Notes under the pieces: model-generated
Database searches by the model: none
Seen by the model: the letters and a program-made list of their open reading frames with translations, nothing else
Told to the model about the DNA's origin: nothing
Position numbers and translations under genes: made by a program
Shown here: positions 1 to 10,920 of the stretch, piece after piece
How positions within the stretch are numbered: the first letter of the stretch is position 1
How the letters are laid out: every line of letters starts with the position of its first letter
Assembly (NCBI RefSeq): GCF_020520425.1
Contig: NC_079488.1
Coordinates: 10,455,747 to 10,519,746, forward strand
Source: Spinacia oleracea
Taxonomy: Eukaryota > Streptophyta > Magnoliopsida > Caryophyllales > Amaranthaceae
Reading direction: 5' to 3'
DNA: 64,000 bases

Positions 1-643
1 GTTGTATTTATAGGGAAGAGTTCGTGGAAAGATAGAATTGCAGAGTTCTAATCCATAAAGAATTAGGAAAAAACACGTACCTAGGTATTTTCAGCGCCCA
101 GCTCTGGGCGTCAAAGATTTCGGCGCCCAGCACTGGGCGTTGAAAATATAACCCATGCAATTTTTGCGCCCAGGGCTGGGCGTTGAAATTGATGTTTGGG
201 CTGTTTTCTTAGTCAGATTCGGATTCCTAGAATCCAGAGTGTTTGAGACTTAATCGAGTCTTTTAGTGCGTATTAATTTCATGACGGAATGCGTCTGGGC
301 CCGTTACGAACTCTAGGCTCGTTAGGATTTAATACGTAACTCTTATTTCCGAATCATATTAGGAATAGGATTCTCGCAGTTTTCTATCTCATTTAGGATT
401 TACGTTGGAGTGCAACACCTAACTCTGACAGGTTTCTATCTTTTATGACTTGCCACTTTTAGAAGCTACCCTTTACGACAGTTACTATTTTTAGCATGTT
501 TCCATAAATAGCAGGTTTCGGGTAAATTGAAACGGGGAAATGAGATTCGTTATTTTATAGGAGATGCGTTGTCAAGTGGAGATTTATGTTTTCATCCTCG
601 AACCTTTCCCTTTCGGGAATGGGGACAAAAGTAGGTGTTTACA
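1..643 (-). repeat. 3' LTR (partial) of the minus-strand Tat-like element
   Basis: Positions 4-643 match 9231-9867 almost base for base, so this is the first ~640 bp of the LTR in element orientation, ending at the TG beside the polypurine tract. The remaining ~850 bp should lie left of the window. A TATA-like box and three hairpin motifs (92-186) are retained. A short open frame at 564-794 is LTR sequence, not a gene. Confidence 0.93.
92..186. repeat. Three GC-rich hairpin motifs in the 3' LTR
   Basis: Three imperfect palindromes of the form GCGCCCAG-NN-CTGGGCGC, at about 93-110, 121-140 and 165-184. The outer bases often extend the palindrome, with TTTCA on one side and TGAAA on the other. 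The same trio occurs at 9314-9410 in the 5' LTR. Confidence 0.9.
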
Positions 644-659
644 GTTAGCCCCCACTTTG
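644..659 (-). other. Polypurine tract of the minus-strand Tat-like element
   Basis: On the minus strand the 16 bases before the LTR read CAAAGTGGGGGCTAAC and abut the TG of the 3' LTR. The same tract precedes the 3' LTR of the plus-strand relative at 19972-19987. This is the usual place for plus-strand DNA priming. Confidence 0.85.
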
Positions 660-1164
660 ACTGAGTCTCGGGATGAGACGATGATCAAAGTATTAGACGG
701 AGTGCGTCACACAAGCCATGGTGTATGTGACCTGTTTTGCGAGGGTCTCACGATCCCCCGAGTGATAACATTTGACTTAAGGGTCATCACTTGAAATGTC
801 GACATATCCCTCACGTGTCATTGGGATTAGTCAACTGATAGTATAGAAACTTCCTCACTTTGTCATTGGAAGGATCTAAAGGTGCATAGAAACTCCCTCA
901 CTTTGTCATTGGGAGTAGCTACAGATGTTTTCGAAATCAAAGCTATAAAGTGTAATTGGGTCTGGCCAAGCCCAACCACGAGGTAAAAATGTTTTTAAAG
1001 ATTCTCATTTTCAGGGCTAACTAAACGAGAAAACCCCCTTGTTTTTATGGGACGTAAAACGAAGGAAAATCCAGCACATCGCTCTTTTTTGGAAAAAAAC
1101 GGAAAACCATTCCTTTTAATTTTTGGAAAAGGGAAAACCAGAAAAAGTTATCGCTGCAGCGACT
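660..1164 (-). other. Internal tail next to the PPT, no gene seen
   Basis: Non-coding element tail. Around 800-930 it holds near-repeated phrases built on CTCACTTTGTCATTGG, and the mirror region of the plus-strand element (about 19700-19830) carries the same phrases. No open frame of note. Confidence 0.6.
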
Positions 1165-1690
1165 AAGGACCTGCACGGTTAGTGATGCAGACCCCGCCGG
1201 CTAAAGATGGCGAGCCTGTCTGCTAAGGGTGGACACCCCGTCCGATAGAAGTGGACGAATCTGTTTTTGAAATTTGAACATAAGGACCCACGCGGTTTGT
1301 GACGTAGACCCCGCCGGCTAAAGATGGCGAACCTGTCCGCTAAGGGTGGACACCCCGTCCGATAGAAGTGGACGAATCTATTTTGAAATTTGTTTGTGCT
1401 TTTTGAAAATAAGGACCTACGTGGTTTGTGACGTAGACCCCGCCGGCTGAAGATGGCGAGCCTGTCCGCTAAGGGTGGACGCCCCGTCCGAAAAAGTGGA
1501 CGAGTCTTTCTTTTGAAATTTGTTTTGCGTTTATTTTTTAAAAATAAGGACCTACGTGGTTTGCGCCGTAGACCCTGTTTCACTTTGAATTTTGAAAACT
1601 TCATTTTTTGGAAAACTGAGGACCTGCGCGGCTAGTGACGCAGACCCCGCCCGCTGAAGGTGGGCGAGCCCTGTCTGCTAAGGGTGGATG
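1165..1690 (-). repeat. Tandem repeat of 118-135 bp built from small hairpins
   Basis: Units starting GGACCTRCG recur at about 1168, 1286, 1414, 1549 and 1621, a spacing of 118, 128, 135 and 72 bp. Within each long unit are three small palindromes, GCCGGCTAAAGATGGC, GTCCGCTAAGGGTGGAC and GTCCGATAGAAGTGGAC. Units are separated by A/T-rich spacers. The open frames across it on both strands follow from the repeat. The equivalent array in the plus-strand element is 19086-19475. Confidence 0.85.
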
Positions 1691-2373
1691 CCCCGCTCGC
1701 TGGAGGTGAGCGAACCTGAATTCGACTTTTCGATTTGGGATTCGCGTGCCACGATCTTGCCTGATTGAGGTGGGCAAGTCCCTATATCATTTTTTTTGTG
1801 ATTTCTTTTGAGAATTTCTTTTTATTTATTCTTGCAAGAGCGAATTCTTTCGAGGGATGCTCGATTTTAGTTGTAACCTGAACGTGGGCTGACAACGCGT
1901 TTAGACGGACCATTGTCTTGTGGTCATCATCTTTCATGGTTTTGAGCTAGTCTTTATGGCTCAATCTTGCCACTACCTGGGTCCTTGATTAGGGGACTAT
2001 GTATAAGTGTCAATGGCGACCTTTGTCTTGAGGTCGTAAACCGGTTTTATTTTTTGAGACATCCAAACATGGGACTTCGTACAGCGTAGTGTGGGAATAT
2101 TGTTTTAACTTTGCATAATATATATTTTCTTTCGAGCCCCCAAGCATTCGTGCTTGACGGTCATTTCTTGTCAAAGAGGTTCCTTGGGGATACGCATTCT
2201 GTAATGTCCTTGATCGTGTTTGGGATTGTGCTCGTAAGTGCGAGCGATCTTTGTAGTGGTGTGCTATTCTTAACAAAGCCGTGAGGTGCGACTTTCAGTA
2301 AAGAAATCGGCAACTTTCAAGTCAAATGAATATGGCAGGGCCCTATAGAAGTCAGAGAGGGCCTGGGATCATT

Positions 2374-2428
2374 TTCGGCGCCCAAGCCTGGGCGTTAAAG
2401 GTTTTGGCGCCCAGCGCTGGGCGCTAAA
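2374..2428. repeat. GC-rich hairpin pair
   Basis: Two palindromes in a row (core GGCGCCCA...TGGGCG), about 28 bp centre to centre, separated by TTAAAGGTTTT. Confidence 0.88.
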
Positions 2429-3272
2429 AAAATTCCTGGCAAGCTTTCTTGATGACACAGTTGGCCTTTTGTTCGTTCGTTCGTTTTCTTTTTTTTTCTT
2501 TTGAGCGCGTTCGTAAATGTTCGATACTTAGAAAAGATGATATGTATGTGGGAACGAGAGTTCATAGAATGGCCGTTGTGTGCGGTCCATTAATCAGTTT
2601 GTTTGAATCATATTTTTTTTTGAGCAATGACTGATTTTGAATAGTTTGCTTAGAAGCTTGATAGGGTTCAGGCCCATTCATGAAGTGGGCTCAAACATCG
2701 TACCCTTTCAATTGTTCAAACATTTGTCCGAGATTTTTTTATTTTGCTATGGTTGTTTCGTAGCTTGGAGCCCCCAAGTATGCATGTGGGATGCTTCCTT
2801 TTTGCGTACGATTTTCGTAGGTTCTTTCGAGAAAGATGCCTTGGGGTTTCGCTCGTGTAGGTGCGAGCTATCCCTTCCGTGGTAGGTAATGTTTTGCTAC
2901 CATTAATCCTTAATGTAGAAGTCGTGTGGCTTGCATTTGGGCGATAAGTAGTCTTTGCCTCTTACTCTTGGTCGTGCTTGCATTAGTGCAATGCGCCTTA
3001 CCTTTTTTAGACTTGTACTGTGGGATGGTTGAACTTATGGTGCAACGTAGGCTTGTGTGGCCTAACGGCGTGTCTTAGAACATTCCTCCAGGCGTTGGGA
3101 TATCATTATTATTTTTGCATTGGAGTACTTTATCACGCCTCGTTCAGGTGTTCGAACAAGTGTAGCACCTTCTGCGTGGGTTTGCACGGCTTATTACTTC
3201 GTTCGATGCGAGGAGTAATAGGTGTTTCTTTCTTATTTTTATATCTGGGAAAAACTTGGCTAGCAGAAAGAT

Positions 3273-3327
3273 TCAGCGCCCAGGCTGGGGCGTTAAAGAT
3301 ATTGGCGCCCAGCTCTGGGCGTTAAAA
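3273..3327. repeat. GC-rich hairpin pair
   Basis: Two palindromes (CAGCGCCCAGGCTGGGGCG and GGCGCCCAGCTCTGGGCG). Flanking words resemble those of the pair at 5346-5400: a purine stretch AGCAGA before it, and a TTCTGGG block after it. Confidence 0.88.
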
Positions 3328-5345
3328 ATGATTTCTGGGTATATTTTGACAGTTCTTATCCTTCATTTTTCTTTCGCTTTTGCTTTGGAACGAGGTAGAC
3401 TGTGTAACGGGCGCTTGTAGTGCGAGCGTTATGTGCAGTAGTGTGGTCGGAGTTTTGGTGACTCGCGATTTTCAGTTACCCTTGATAGTGGGGTGACTTT
3501 ATATATTCTAAGTAGGGCTTAGAACTTGGGAGGGGTCGTAGCCATTCTAAGGTTTGTTTTACACGATTAAAGCTTAGGATTGTGCCCCTATGATGTATGT
3601 ATAGCATTAGCGTCGAGAATTTGCGATAAAATCGTCATTTCGAGCATTTTTAGAGTGTTTTTCTCAAGCCCCCAATTGTAGCTACGGGATTGGCTTGGTG
3701 CTATAATGTTGGGCATACGTTTTTATGCATTCATGGTGACGTGGATCATGAATATTTTGAACCAGACTCGTTTAGTGCGAGGTACGTTCGAGTAGTAATT
3801 TGCTACTTCTCTTGTAAATGTCGTATTGTGCGACATTGCTATGGTCAAGGTAGTCACATGTTGAAGTATGCCTTGACCAAAAGTTAGGTGCCTTTCTTTT
3901 ACCCATAATCATATTTAGAAATCTCTTTGACTCACTTGCAACATCGAAATAAACACATACTTAGCTTAAACCAACGACACTTTATTATGTTCGAAAAAGT
4001 CTTTGAAAATTATTTGAAACTTATTAAAAATCCGAATCCTACTGTGTACAGTCCGAGGTGTCCTAAGTAAGTTGACTTATAGAAGGGTTCGTACAGGATT
4101 ACATGAATGAATCAAAATACTGTTACGATTTTTGGAATGCTGTCTAAGGATTTGCTGGAAGCCAGGGTGCAGGCGTCAAGATATACTTGTGCCCTTTTGG
4201 CATATGCTTTTAGGCTTTTAAGGCCATCTTTTCCAGAATTGCGGGAATATAAACCATTTTCAAATTGACTTAGATTTACTTGGTGTATATCCGTGCAAAA
4301 GGTCAAGGTATACTTAGTTCTTTCCCTAACTCTTTCATTTCAATTTTTATCCCCCAGTTGCTATTATGTCTTCCCATTAATGATGCTTTTAGATTTCGAT
4401 TTTAGATGCCCGTGTCATATGTCTGAGTAGGGTGAGCCTTGGTTAAGTGCCAAGTCCTATTGACAATGTCTGATTTTTTTTCAAAGGGGATTAGCAAGCA
4501 TTTGAATTACCATGAATGGGTGCCCTAAGTTCGAAGGAACGATGGGGTGATGCCGTAGAACAATCCTCTTTATTGCAAGCTTACTGCCTTTACTACTTGT
4601 TGGCGACTATGACTGTGTTTAGGGGTGAAAGAAGGTCTTTAAGCGAACGACTATGTCTAGTGGTGAAGGAAGGTCTTTAAGTGAGTTAGTTCGCTTTAGG
4701 GAGGGTCAAGTCGAGTACTTTAGAGATCATGGACGCTTGCGCTAGCCCCTATTCAATTGAGGTAAAACGGTCTTTTGAGTCTTGGCTAAGTGCCTAGGAG
4801 TGTGAGTGCTCCTTCTGGCAAGGGTACGTGCCCTTATTATTTTTCGATGTGTGCTCATTAATTTTGGCATCTTGATGACTTGGATTCTTCCTTTGACTTA
4901 AATCTTTCTTTCGACTTGGGTTGCAAGTAATTAAATTTCAACAAGGGACTCTATTTCTTATTCTTGTTATTCTATAGGCTTTAATATTTTTGCAAATTGG
5001 TTGGACCGAATCATGGATTGCCTACGTATCCGCCTTAAATAGATTTAATTTGGAATCAGGTCTTGCGTAGTTCTTAGCCTAGAAAATGGTTTCTTAGAAT
5101 GCTGATTTTAAACAAGTATGTTCTGAGGTGGAAACATATTATTTGAAACGGTAGAATAAGTGAAGTTTATTATTATTTAAATCTGGTGCCAAAAATTTGT
5201 TTTATATTTGTTTTGAGTACACGTATTTTTTGGTGGTACGTATATCTGAATACGTGATGTACCCCTCCAAGTGTTCGTTATTTTTCCGTGCATGTGCGGA
5301 TAAAATGACGAGCACTTCTGGACAAATTTTAGCAAGCAGAGAGAT

Positions 5346-5400
5346 TCGGCGCCCAGGCAGGGGCGCTAAAGATATCGGCGCCCAGCTCTGGGCGCTGAAA
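5346..5400. repeat. GC-rich hairpin pair
   Basis: Two palindromes (GGCGCCCAGGCAGGGGCGC and GGCGCCCAGCTCTGGGCGC) separated by TAAAGATAT. The extended unit, including flanks, is shared with 3273-3327. Confidence 0.88.
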
Positions 5401-7299
5401 ATGACTTCTGGGCGGATCTTTTTTGGTGCGCTAAATGCTTCTTTTTCTTTTTAGACTAACTTTAGAGGCGCTTTGCAAAGTTTCTTTTTTTTATTATTTA
5501 CATTTTTTGTACTTTTCATTTGTCTTCTTTTTTTTATATTCGTGACTCAAGACGGTTTGAAAGATGGGTTGAATGAGATAGGATAATTTGTATAGGTATT
5601 GGTCAAGCATGAGGATTATATCAACCAAGGCCAATGAATAGCATGGGGACGGCTCAGGATGTATCCCAACAAGTTATATGGTCCTTATGCTAATGGTGGT
5701 GTAAGAGCAGGTTTGGACTTTGGAAATGATGGGCATGACGCACGTGTCAATGGCCGTGCGTGGTTTGCGGTTGATAACAAGTTCAAAAACAAGAGTTGAG
5801 GTAATGGTTTCTTGGGTTATGGCAATGAGAACATGGATGGGTTAGATGAGCTGAACAGGGACCCCAGAGCGAAGGCGTCTAAGAGCATAAGGATTGGAAA
5901 GGGTAGACATCGTAGAATTTTATGATTTGGATTGGTTGACTCAATTCTTTTCCTTCGTTTACTTGGGTAGATTTCGCACTTTGAGAGGTACGGGCTAAGT
6001 ATTTCATGGCTCTTTTCGCTCTCCCTTTTCTTTTTCTCTTTTTTCTTTTTTTCTTGGGATTTCTCCCCAACATAAATCCTTCAATCAATTTTTTTTGGTT
6101 TGGGCTAAAAGGTAGATGGTTGTAGTCTTTGAGTCACGAGGCGAGACTGAGTGAGCCTCGTTTGGTAGGTCTATAGTGGACCTTTAATTTTAGTAGGCCT
6201 AGGGTGGACCTTTAATTTAGTTGGCCTAGGGTGGACCTTTAAATTGCCTTACTTTGCAAGCGTATTTAGTCGTTTCTTAAAATATGCAAATAGCGTAGAT
6301 TCGAAATCTTGTTTTTACCTTATTGAAATTTAACGAAAGAATTGCATCGAAAATAACTTTTGCTTCTTTTCAGATTCCAGTTTCTGGGATTTAATTGGAA
6401 GTTGTGATTTAGACTTGAACTTTCATTAATCTTTCTGATTATAACCCGTGTATGAATACAAGGAGGTGGCTTAGACTCGAAATAATGACGTGGCGTAAGC
6501 CTATAATACTTGACCAAGCGACTCTCAGACTTAGGCTAATTGGACCATAACTTTCGTTGGTTGACACTTTAGATTTTAACCCTTGGGTGTTCATTTGTCA
6601 CGCGCCATTTTGCTTAATGTTGGCAAGGTAGTTAATTGGGGAGATCAAATTTTTATTTTTGCAAGACTAGAATCATTAGTGTGGCTTCTCTCTTAGTGTG
6701 TATTGCTTTTACCCCAATGGTAGCCTTATGGTATGCCGATTTGGGTATTTTCATGGTTGGTCATGTTGCATTCATGGAAAATCTTTTAGTCCGTACTTAG
6801 TAGTATTTCAAGGAGCGAGTGACTCGAGAGGACTATGATAGTCGTGACCCAATGTGATTATAAGCCTTGAGGCCATTAATTTTTTGCTAATGGTATTGAC
6901 ACCTTAGGTTCACTTTGGGGGTTGTGCGACCATGGGGGAATGATTTCCAGAATGTGACTGTTTCCGTTTTGCAAATACTATATATTATTTTTATTGGTGA
7001 GATAGAGTATTGAGGCCGTGGATTCTTAGCAAGGGATGACAATTACATATGGGTGCTCATTGATTTAAATGTTAGGAAGGGAGACTCAATATGGTTTAAC
7101 CTTTTAACTTGCAGAACGACACCAAGCATTAGGACCGATTCTATGGATGAGACAACTAAGACTTAGGATTTGGATTGTATTTTGGCATAGCCTAGTCTAG
7201 ACTCGGATTTATTTGAACATTTATTTTTTTCTTGAAGACTTTATTCGAACATTATTTTTTGAATATTTTGCCCATGTGACATTCAAGGTCGTTTAATTA

Positions 7300-8355
7300 G
7301 CATGCTCGGTTTTGGTGCCGAGCATTGTCGTCGTAGGAGGCCTAACAACGACACAAAGAGTTATTTATTTTTTTTATTTTTTAGTCACTTTTAGAGTCGA
7401 GTGCCTTTTCATACGCCCCTGCAGCAATTTTTACGAAAAGTTTTTTTTTGCTACGTATATTTTTTCATGCGCGGGCACCGAGGCTGTTGTGCCTGACCAA
7501 AAGGCCAGGCAGAAACTTCAGCGCCCAGCAGTGGGCGTGAGAAATTTTGGCGCCCAGCCAGGGGCGTTAAAAATGCGTCCCTGGCTGGTTCTCGTTTTCT
7601 GTTGGCGTATACTTTTGTTTTTGCGACTTTAGTTTTGCGTGCTTGCCTTATAACGTCCTTTACGCGTTGTGCAGCGTTTGTGGGATTCGTTACAGGCCAT
7701 CCCGAGCGTCGCTTATTTTTGTGGCGATCGTTCGGGCTTGCGGAACACGTATGTTGGTATAACTCTTGGGCCAATTGGCTTATGAATGTTTGGGTAATTT
7801 TTAAGGTCGTTGGTTTGCTAACATTATTATTCGTACGCACAATCATAACATAGTCACATAGTTCGCTACACATAACTACATTACAAACATGGATTTGAAA
7901 ATTAAATAAGTCACGTAGTTCATTATAGGCTTCTATGGGTAGTTTTTGCGCCTGGCTTGGTACCGCTTCTATCGTAGATCCAACACATGCCCCGGTCGAG
8001 GTAGTGTCTTCAACAGACGAATTTCGCTCAAGAGCCCAACCCGCAAGTGCAAGCCAAGGGGGCATGCAGGCGAGAGGGACCTAATGAGCGAGCAATTGGG
8101 TTCGGGATAGGTGTACTACCTGCACAAGTACTGAGTGGGCAACATGCGCGGCGTATGCACTCCCCTATTGGCGAAAAAAGGTATCCTTAGTCCCAACTCC
8201 CGAGGGAGCCGAGATTCGTTATGCGGTTCTGCCCGTTCACATTAATATGCTGATTTTAAGGTCGTCCCAACTTGATGGGGAAATAAACGCGGGGTAGGAT
8301 CGTTTCACCCTTCGGCTATTTTGATTACCTACAAGCACGAGTATTTCCTTCACTA
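7300..8355 (-). other. PBS-proximal leader of the minus-strand element
   Basis: The reverse complement of this stretch matches 10921-11880 of the plus-strand Tat-like element over most of its length, so it is the conserved 5' leader. An open frame of 204 codons (7451-8065, minus) crosses it, but part of it simply translates the hairpin pair at 7518-7571 and I recognise no domain. I do not call it a gene. Confidence 0.6.
7518..7571. repeat. GC-rich hairpin pair
   Basis: Two palindromes (AGCGCCCAGCAGTGGGCG and GGCGCCCAGCCAGGGGCG) in the leader. The equivalent position in the relative is 11608-11663. Confidence 0.88.
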
Positions 8356-8373
8356 TCCCCAGTGGAGTCGCCA
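8356..8373 (-). other. Primer binding site (Arg-tRNA-like)
   Basis: On the minus strand it reads TGGCGACTCCACTGGGGA, one base downstream of the 5' LTR end. A PBS of this form is known from Tat/Ogre-type gypsy elements, where it is assigned to an arginine tRNA; that assignment is from memory of the family and not checked here. Confidence 0.8.
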
Positions 8374-9228
8374 CTGTGAGGGGGTCGAAAAAACACGAGG
8401 CTAATGCGTGACCTCGTACCTCGTGGGTGTGACGATTCTTTTTATTCAATCAAGTGTAATTGGATTTCCTATGAGTTTACACCAAATTGACTAGTAATAT
8501 AGGAGTCGCCATTCAGTTTTTAACGACAATGAGAAAAACTGACAAAACCCGGTTATCGTGACATAAAGGGAGTGCAATTATGTTTGACCACGACGGCCGT
8601 AGGTTCCCTTGTGATCCCTGGTGTGGGGATCTCTCAACATACACCCGCAAGGTAGAGATTGAGGGTTCGGGGGACTGTAACTACCGAGAGGAGTACTTCG
8701 CTCGTCGATAACTCCTGAGGCAGGATATCCTTACTAGCTCAGCATAAATAATTGAAGGGACATGCGTTAACTATTAAACTAATCTGAGTTGATTTTAGCA
8801 ATATGCAACATATAATACTAATTCGATCGTGATTATCTGATTTAAATAGCATTAAGGGACCTACCATGATAGTCCGATTTCCCAAAAATATTATATTTAT
8901 TAGGCGTGATAGAACAATCAGATTTAGTTAGTTTAACAGTTCATAAAAAGGGCGAGTAAAGCAATTAAATCATCGAAAAGGGACACATTACGACGCACCC
9001 TTGAGAGGTGCGTCACGGTTCTCAGAAAACTAACCACTTTGACTTTGCTATTTCTCCTTTTTATTTAACGAATCTCAATTATGGGACAGGATACATTCTG
9101 TTCGATTTATGGATCGATTGCGACAGAACGCGTGAACAATTTCGCAGCGTGAGGCTTAGGCTAAGGGTTGGAGTCAATACTCAGAACATAATTGTGTGTG
9201 TGTTCTTTTTACGTCGAATTTAGGGCTG

Positions 9229-9237
9229 TATTTATAG
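9229..9237 (-). promoter_or_regulatory. TATA-like box in gypsy LTR
   Basis: CTATAAATA on the minus strand inside the LTR. The other LTR copy of this family has TATAAATAG at 20568-20576. Start-site use is inferred from position only. Confidence 0.5.
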
Positions 9238-9313
9238 GGAAGAGTTCGTGGAAAGATAGAATTGCAGAGTTCTAATCCATAAAGAATTAGGAAAAAACAC
9301 GTACCCAGGTATT

Positions 9314-9410
9314 TTCAGCGCCCAGCTCTGGGCGTCAAAGATTTCGGCGCCCAGCACTGGGCGTTGAAAATATAACCCATGCAATTTCAGCGCCCAGGGC
9401 TGGGCGTTGA
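9314..9410. repeat. Three GC-rich hairpin motifs in the 5' LTR
   Basis: Three palindromes at about 9316-9334, 9345-9364 and 9388-9408, matching the trio at 92-186. They lie beyond the TATA-like box in element orientation upstream of it, so in the LTR U3-like part. Confidence 0.88.
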
Positions 9411-9867
9411 AATTGATGTTTGGGCTGTTTTCTTAGTCAGATTCGGATTCCTAGAATCCGGAGTGTTTGAGACATAATCGAGTCTTTTAGTGCGTATCAA
9501 TTTCATGACGGAATGCGTCTGGGCCCGTTACGAACTCTAGGCTCGTTAGGATTTAATACATAACTCTTATTTCCGAATCATATTAGGAATAGGATTCTCG
9601 CAGTTTTCTATCTCATTTAGGATTTACGTTGGAGTGCAACACCTAACTCTGACAGGTTTCTATCTTTTATGACTTGCCACTTTTAGAAGCTACCCTTTAC
9701 GACAGTTACTATTTTTAGCATGTTTCCATAAATAGCAGGTTTCGGGTAAAATGAAAAGGGGAATTGAGATTCGTTATTTTATAGGAGATGCGTTGTCAAG
9801 TGGAGATTTATGTTTTCATCATCGAACCTTTCCCTTTCGGGAATGGGGACAAAAGTAGGTGTCTACA

Positions 9868-10916
9868 GTGGGAGCTGAGATCGTCACAAGCAAGAAATGA
9901 ATACTCCGGAAACGATGATATTGCCGGAAACGGAAATATGGATCGTATCGGAAATATAAATATTATCCAAATCGTAGATTTTGCCGGAAACGGAAACATG
10001 GTACGTATCGGAAAATATTATCGGAAATGGAAATATTGCCGGAATCGGAAATATTGCCGGAAACGGAAATATTGTCAGAATCGGAAATATTATCGGAATC
10101 GGAAAATAATTCCGGAATCGGAAATATTAAATATTGTTCGTATCGGAAATGAATTCCGGAACCGGAAATTTAATCGGAAGCATATCGTACGAATAAGCAT
10201 CGGACGAGGCCTGCCGGACGAAGGCCCAGCACGAAGCCAGGCCATCGCCCAGCGAGCAAGGACGCGCGCACGCCCAGCCCAAGGCAGCGCCAGGCCCACC
10301 GCAAGGCAGGCCCAGCGCGCCAAGGCAATGCTGCCCAGCGTGGGCTGCGTGGCCCGAGCGCATGCGTGCGGGTGCTCTCGTGGCTCCGTGCGTGTGTGTT
10401 TGTGTCCATGCACAATTCCTAAATCTATTAGGATTTGGTGTATGATTAAACTCCTATTTCTATTAGGATTATTTAATTCATTAGAGTCCTTGTAGGATTC
10501 TAAGTTTAATTAAATCGTATCCTACTAGGATTCCAATTCCCTTTCCAAACCTCTAAAAATAAGGGCCTAGGGTCATAATTTATACGCACGATTGAAGTAT
10601 TCAAAGGGTAAGTTTTTGAAAGAAAAATTCAGCCACTCTCTTGCACTAATAGCCGAAAATTCCTAAGCACCTTAAGGGCGATTCTATTTGGTCAATCTTG
10701 AGGCGGATCTGGACGTACTGTGGACTATCTACGGAGGGACGACACTTGGAGTCCTAAAGACTTGTTCTTGTTCGGTTCGGGCGCGGCTAGGGAAGGCACG
10801 CTACAAAGTGTATGCATCTATACTATGCTAAATGATTATGTGTAAATAATATGCTTTCCTGGCTTTATGGTTTTTCCGCATGATTTATGTATTGTCATAT
10901 GTATCATAACCTAACA
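9868..10916 (+). repeat. Partial copia LTR (right ~1,050 bp)
   Basis: It matches 23754-24874 and 41635-42755, the two LTRs of the complete copia element, with small deletions, and ends CATAACCTAACA as they do. The first ~280 bp are missing because the minus-strand gypsy element is inserted here. The base after its end is internal Tat-like sequence (10917), so this copia copy had itself inserted into the plus-strand gypsy element. It holds CCGGAA-type repeats (about 9908-10185) and a GC-rich block (10200-10400). The 235-codon frame over it is not a gene. Confidence 0.88.
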
Positions 10917-10920
10917 AAAC

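Larger units (their letters stand above)
1691..7299 (-). other. Long non-coding internal region of the minus-strand element
   Basis: No gag-pol coding potential is visible on either strand over 5.6 kb; open frames are short and lack recognisable domains. Hairpin pairs lie at 2374-2428, 3273-3327 and 5346-5400. Segments around 2095-2430, 2690-2960 and 3650-3900 look like diverged copies of one another, sharing an AGCCCCCAAG block and a GCTCGTxxGTGCGAGC block. Around 4950-5070 it matches 15990-16100 of the plus-strand element in reverse complement. The stretch where that relative has gag and protease is absent or replaced here. Confidence 0.65.
1..9867 (-). mobile_element. Non-autonomous Tat-like Ty3/gypsy LTR retrotransposon, truncated by the left window edge
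   Basis: The element reads on the minus strand. Its 5' LTR is 8375-9867, the PBS follows at 8356-8373, the internal region is 644-8374, and a polypurine tract lies at 644-659 beside the start of the 3' LTR (1-643). I see no gag, protease, reverse transcriptase or integrase; the internal region is frame-poor. It shares the PBS-proximal leader, the tail repeats and the hairpin modules with the plus-strand element at 10917-21422, so the two belong to one group. Tat-like placement is inferred from the Arg-tRNA-like PBS, the large size, and the relative that carries gag-protease and an antisense gene. It is inserted in a copia LTR, whose continuation starts at 9868. Confidence 0.85.
8375..9867 (-). 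repeat. 5' LTR (1,493 bp) of the minus-strand Tat-like element
   Basis: In element orientation it starts TGTAGACACC and ends CCCTCACA, giving the TG...CA ends. Its first ~640 bp are repeated at 1-643. It carries a TATA-like box at about 9229-9237 and three hairpin motifs at 9314-9410. It is joined at 9868 to the middle of a copia LTR. Confidence 0.93.

Noticed and set aside
5879..6088. Lys/Arg-rich minus-strand frame of 69 codons resembling a nuclear localisation signal protein
   Set aside because: It comes from a TTTTTCTTTTTCTC run in non-coding element sequence.
7451..8065. A 204-codon minus-strand frame as an element gene
   Set aside because: It is the conserved leader plus the hairpin pair read through; the homologous region 11200-11800 does not keep the frame.
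8356..8373. Primer binding sites as tRNA gene remnants
   Set aside because: Only 14-18 bases match a tRNA 3' end, directly beside LTR ends; no cloverleaf is present here or at the other PBS sites.
10090..10413. Long open frames on both strands over the GC-rich block of the copia LTR
   Set aside because: The same frames appear in every LTR copy and on opposite strands, so they follow from GC composition.
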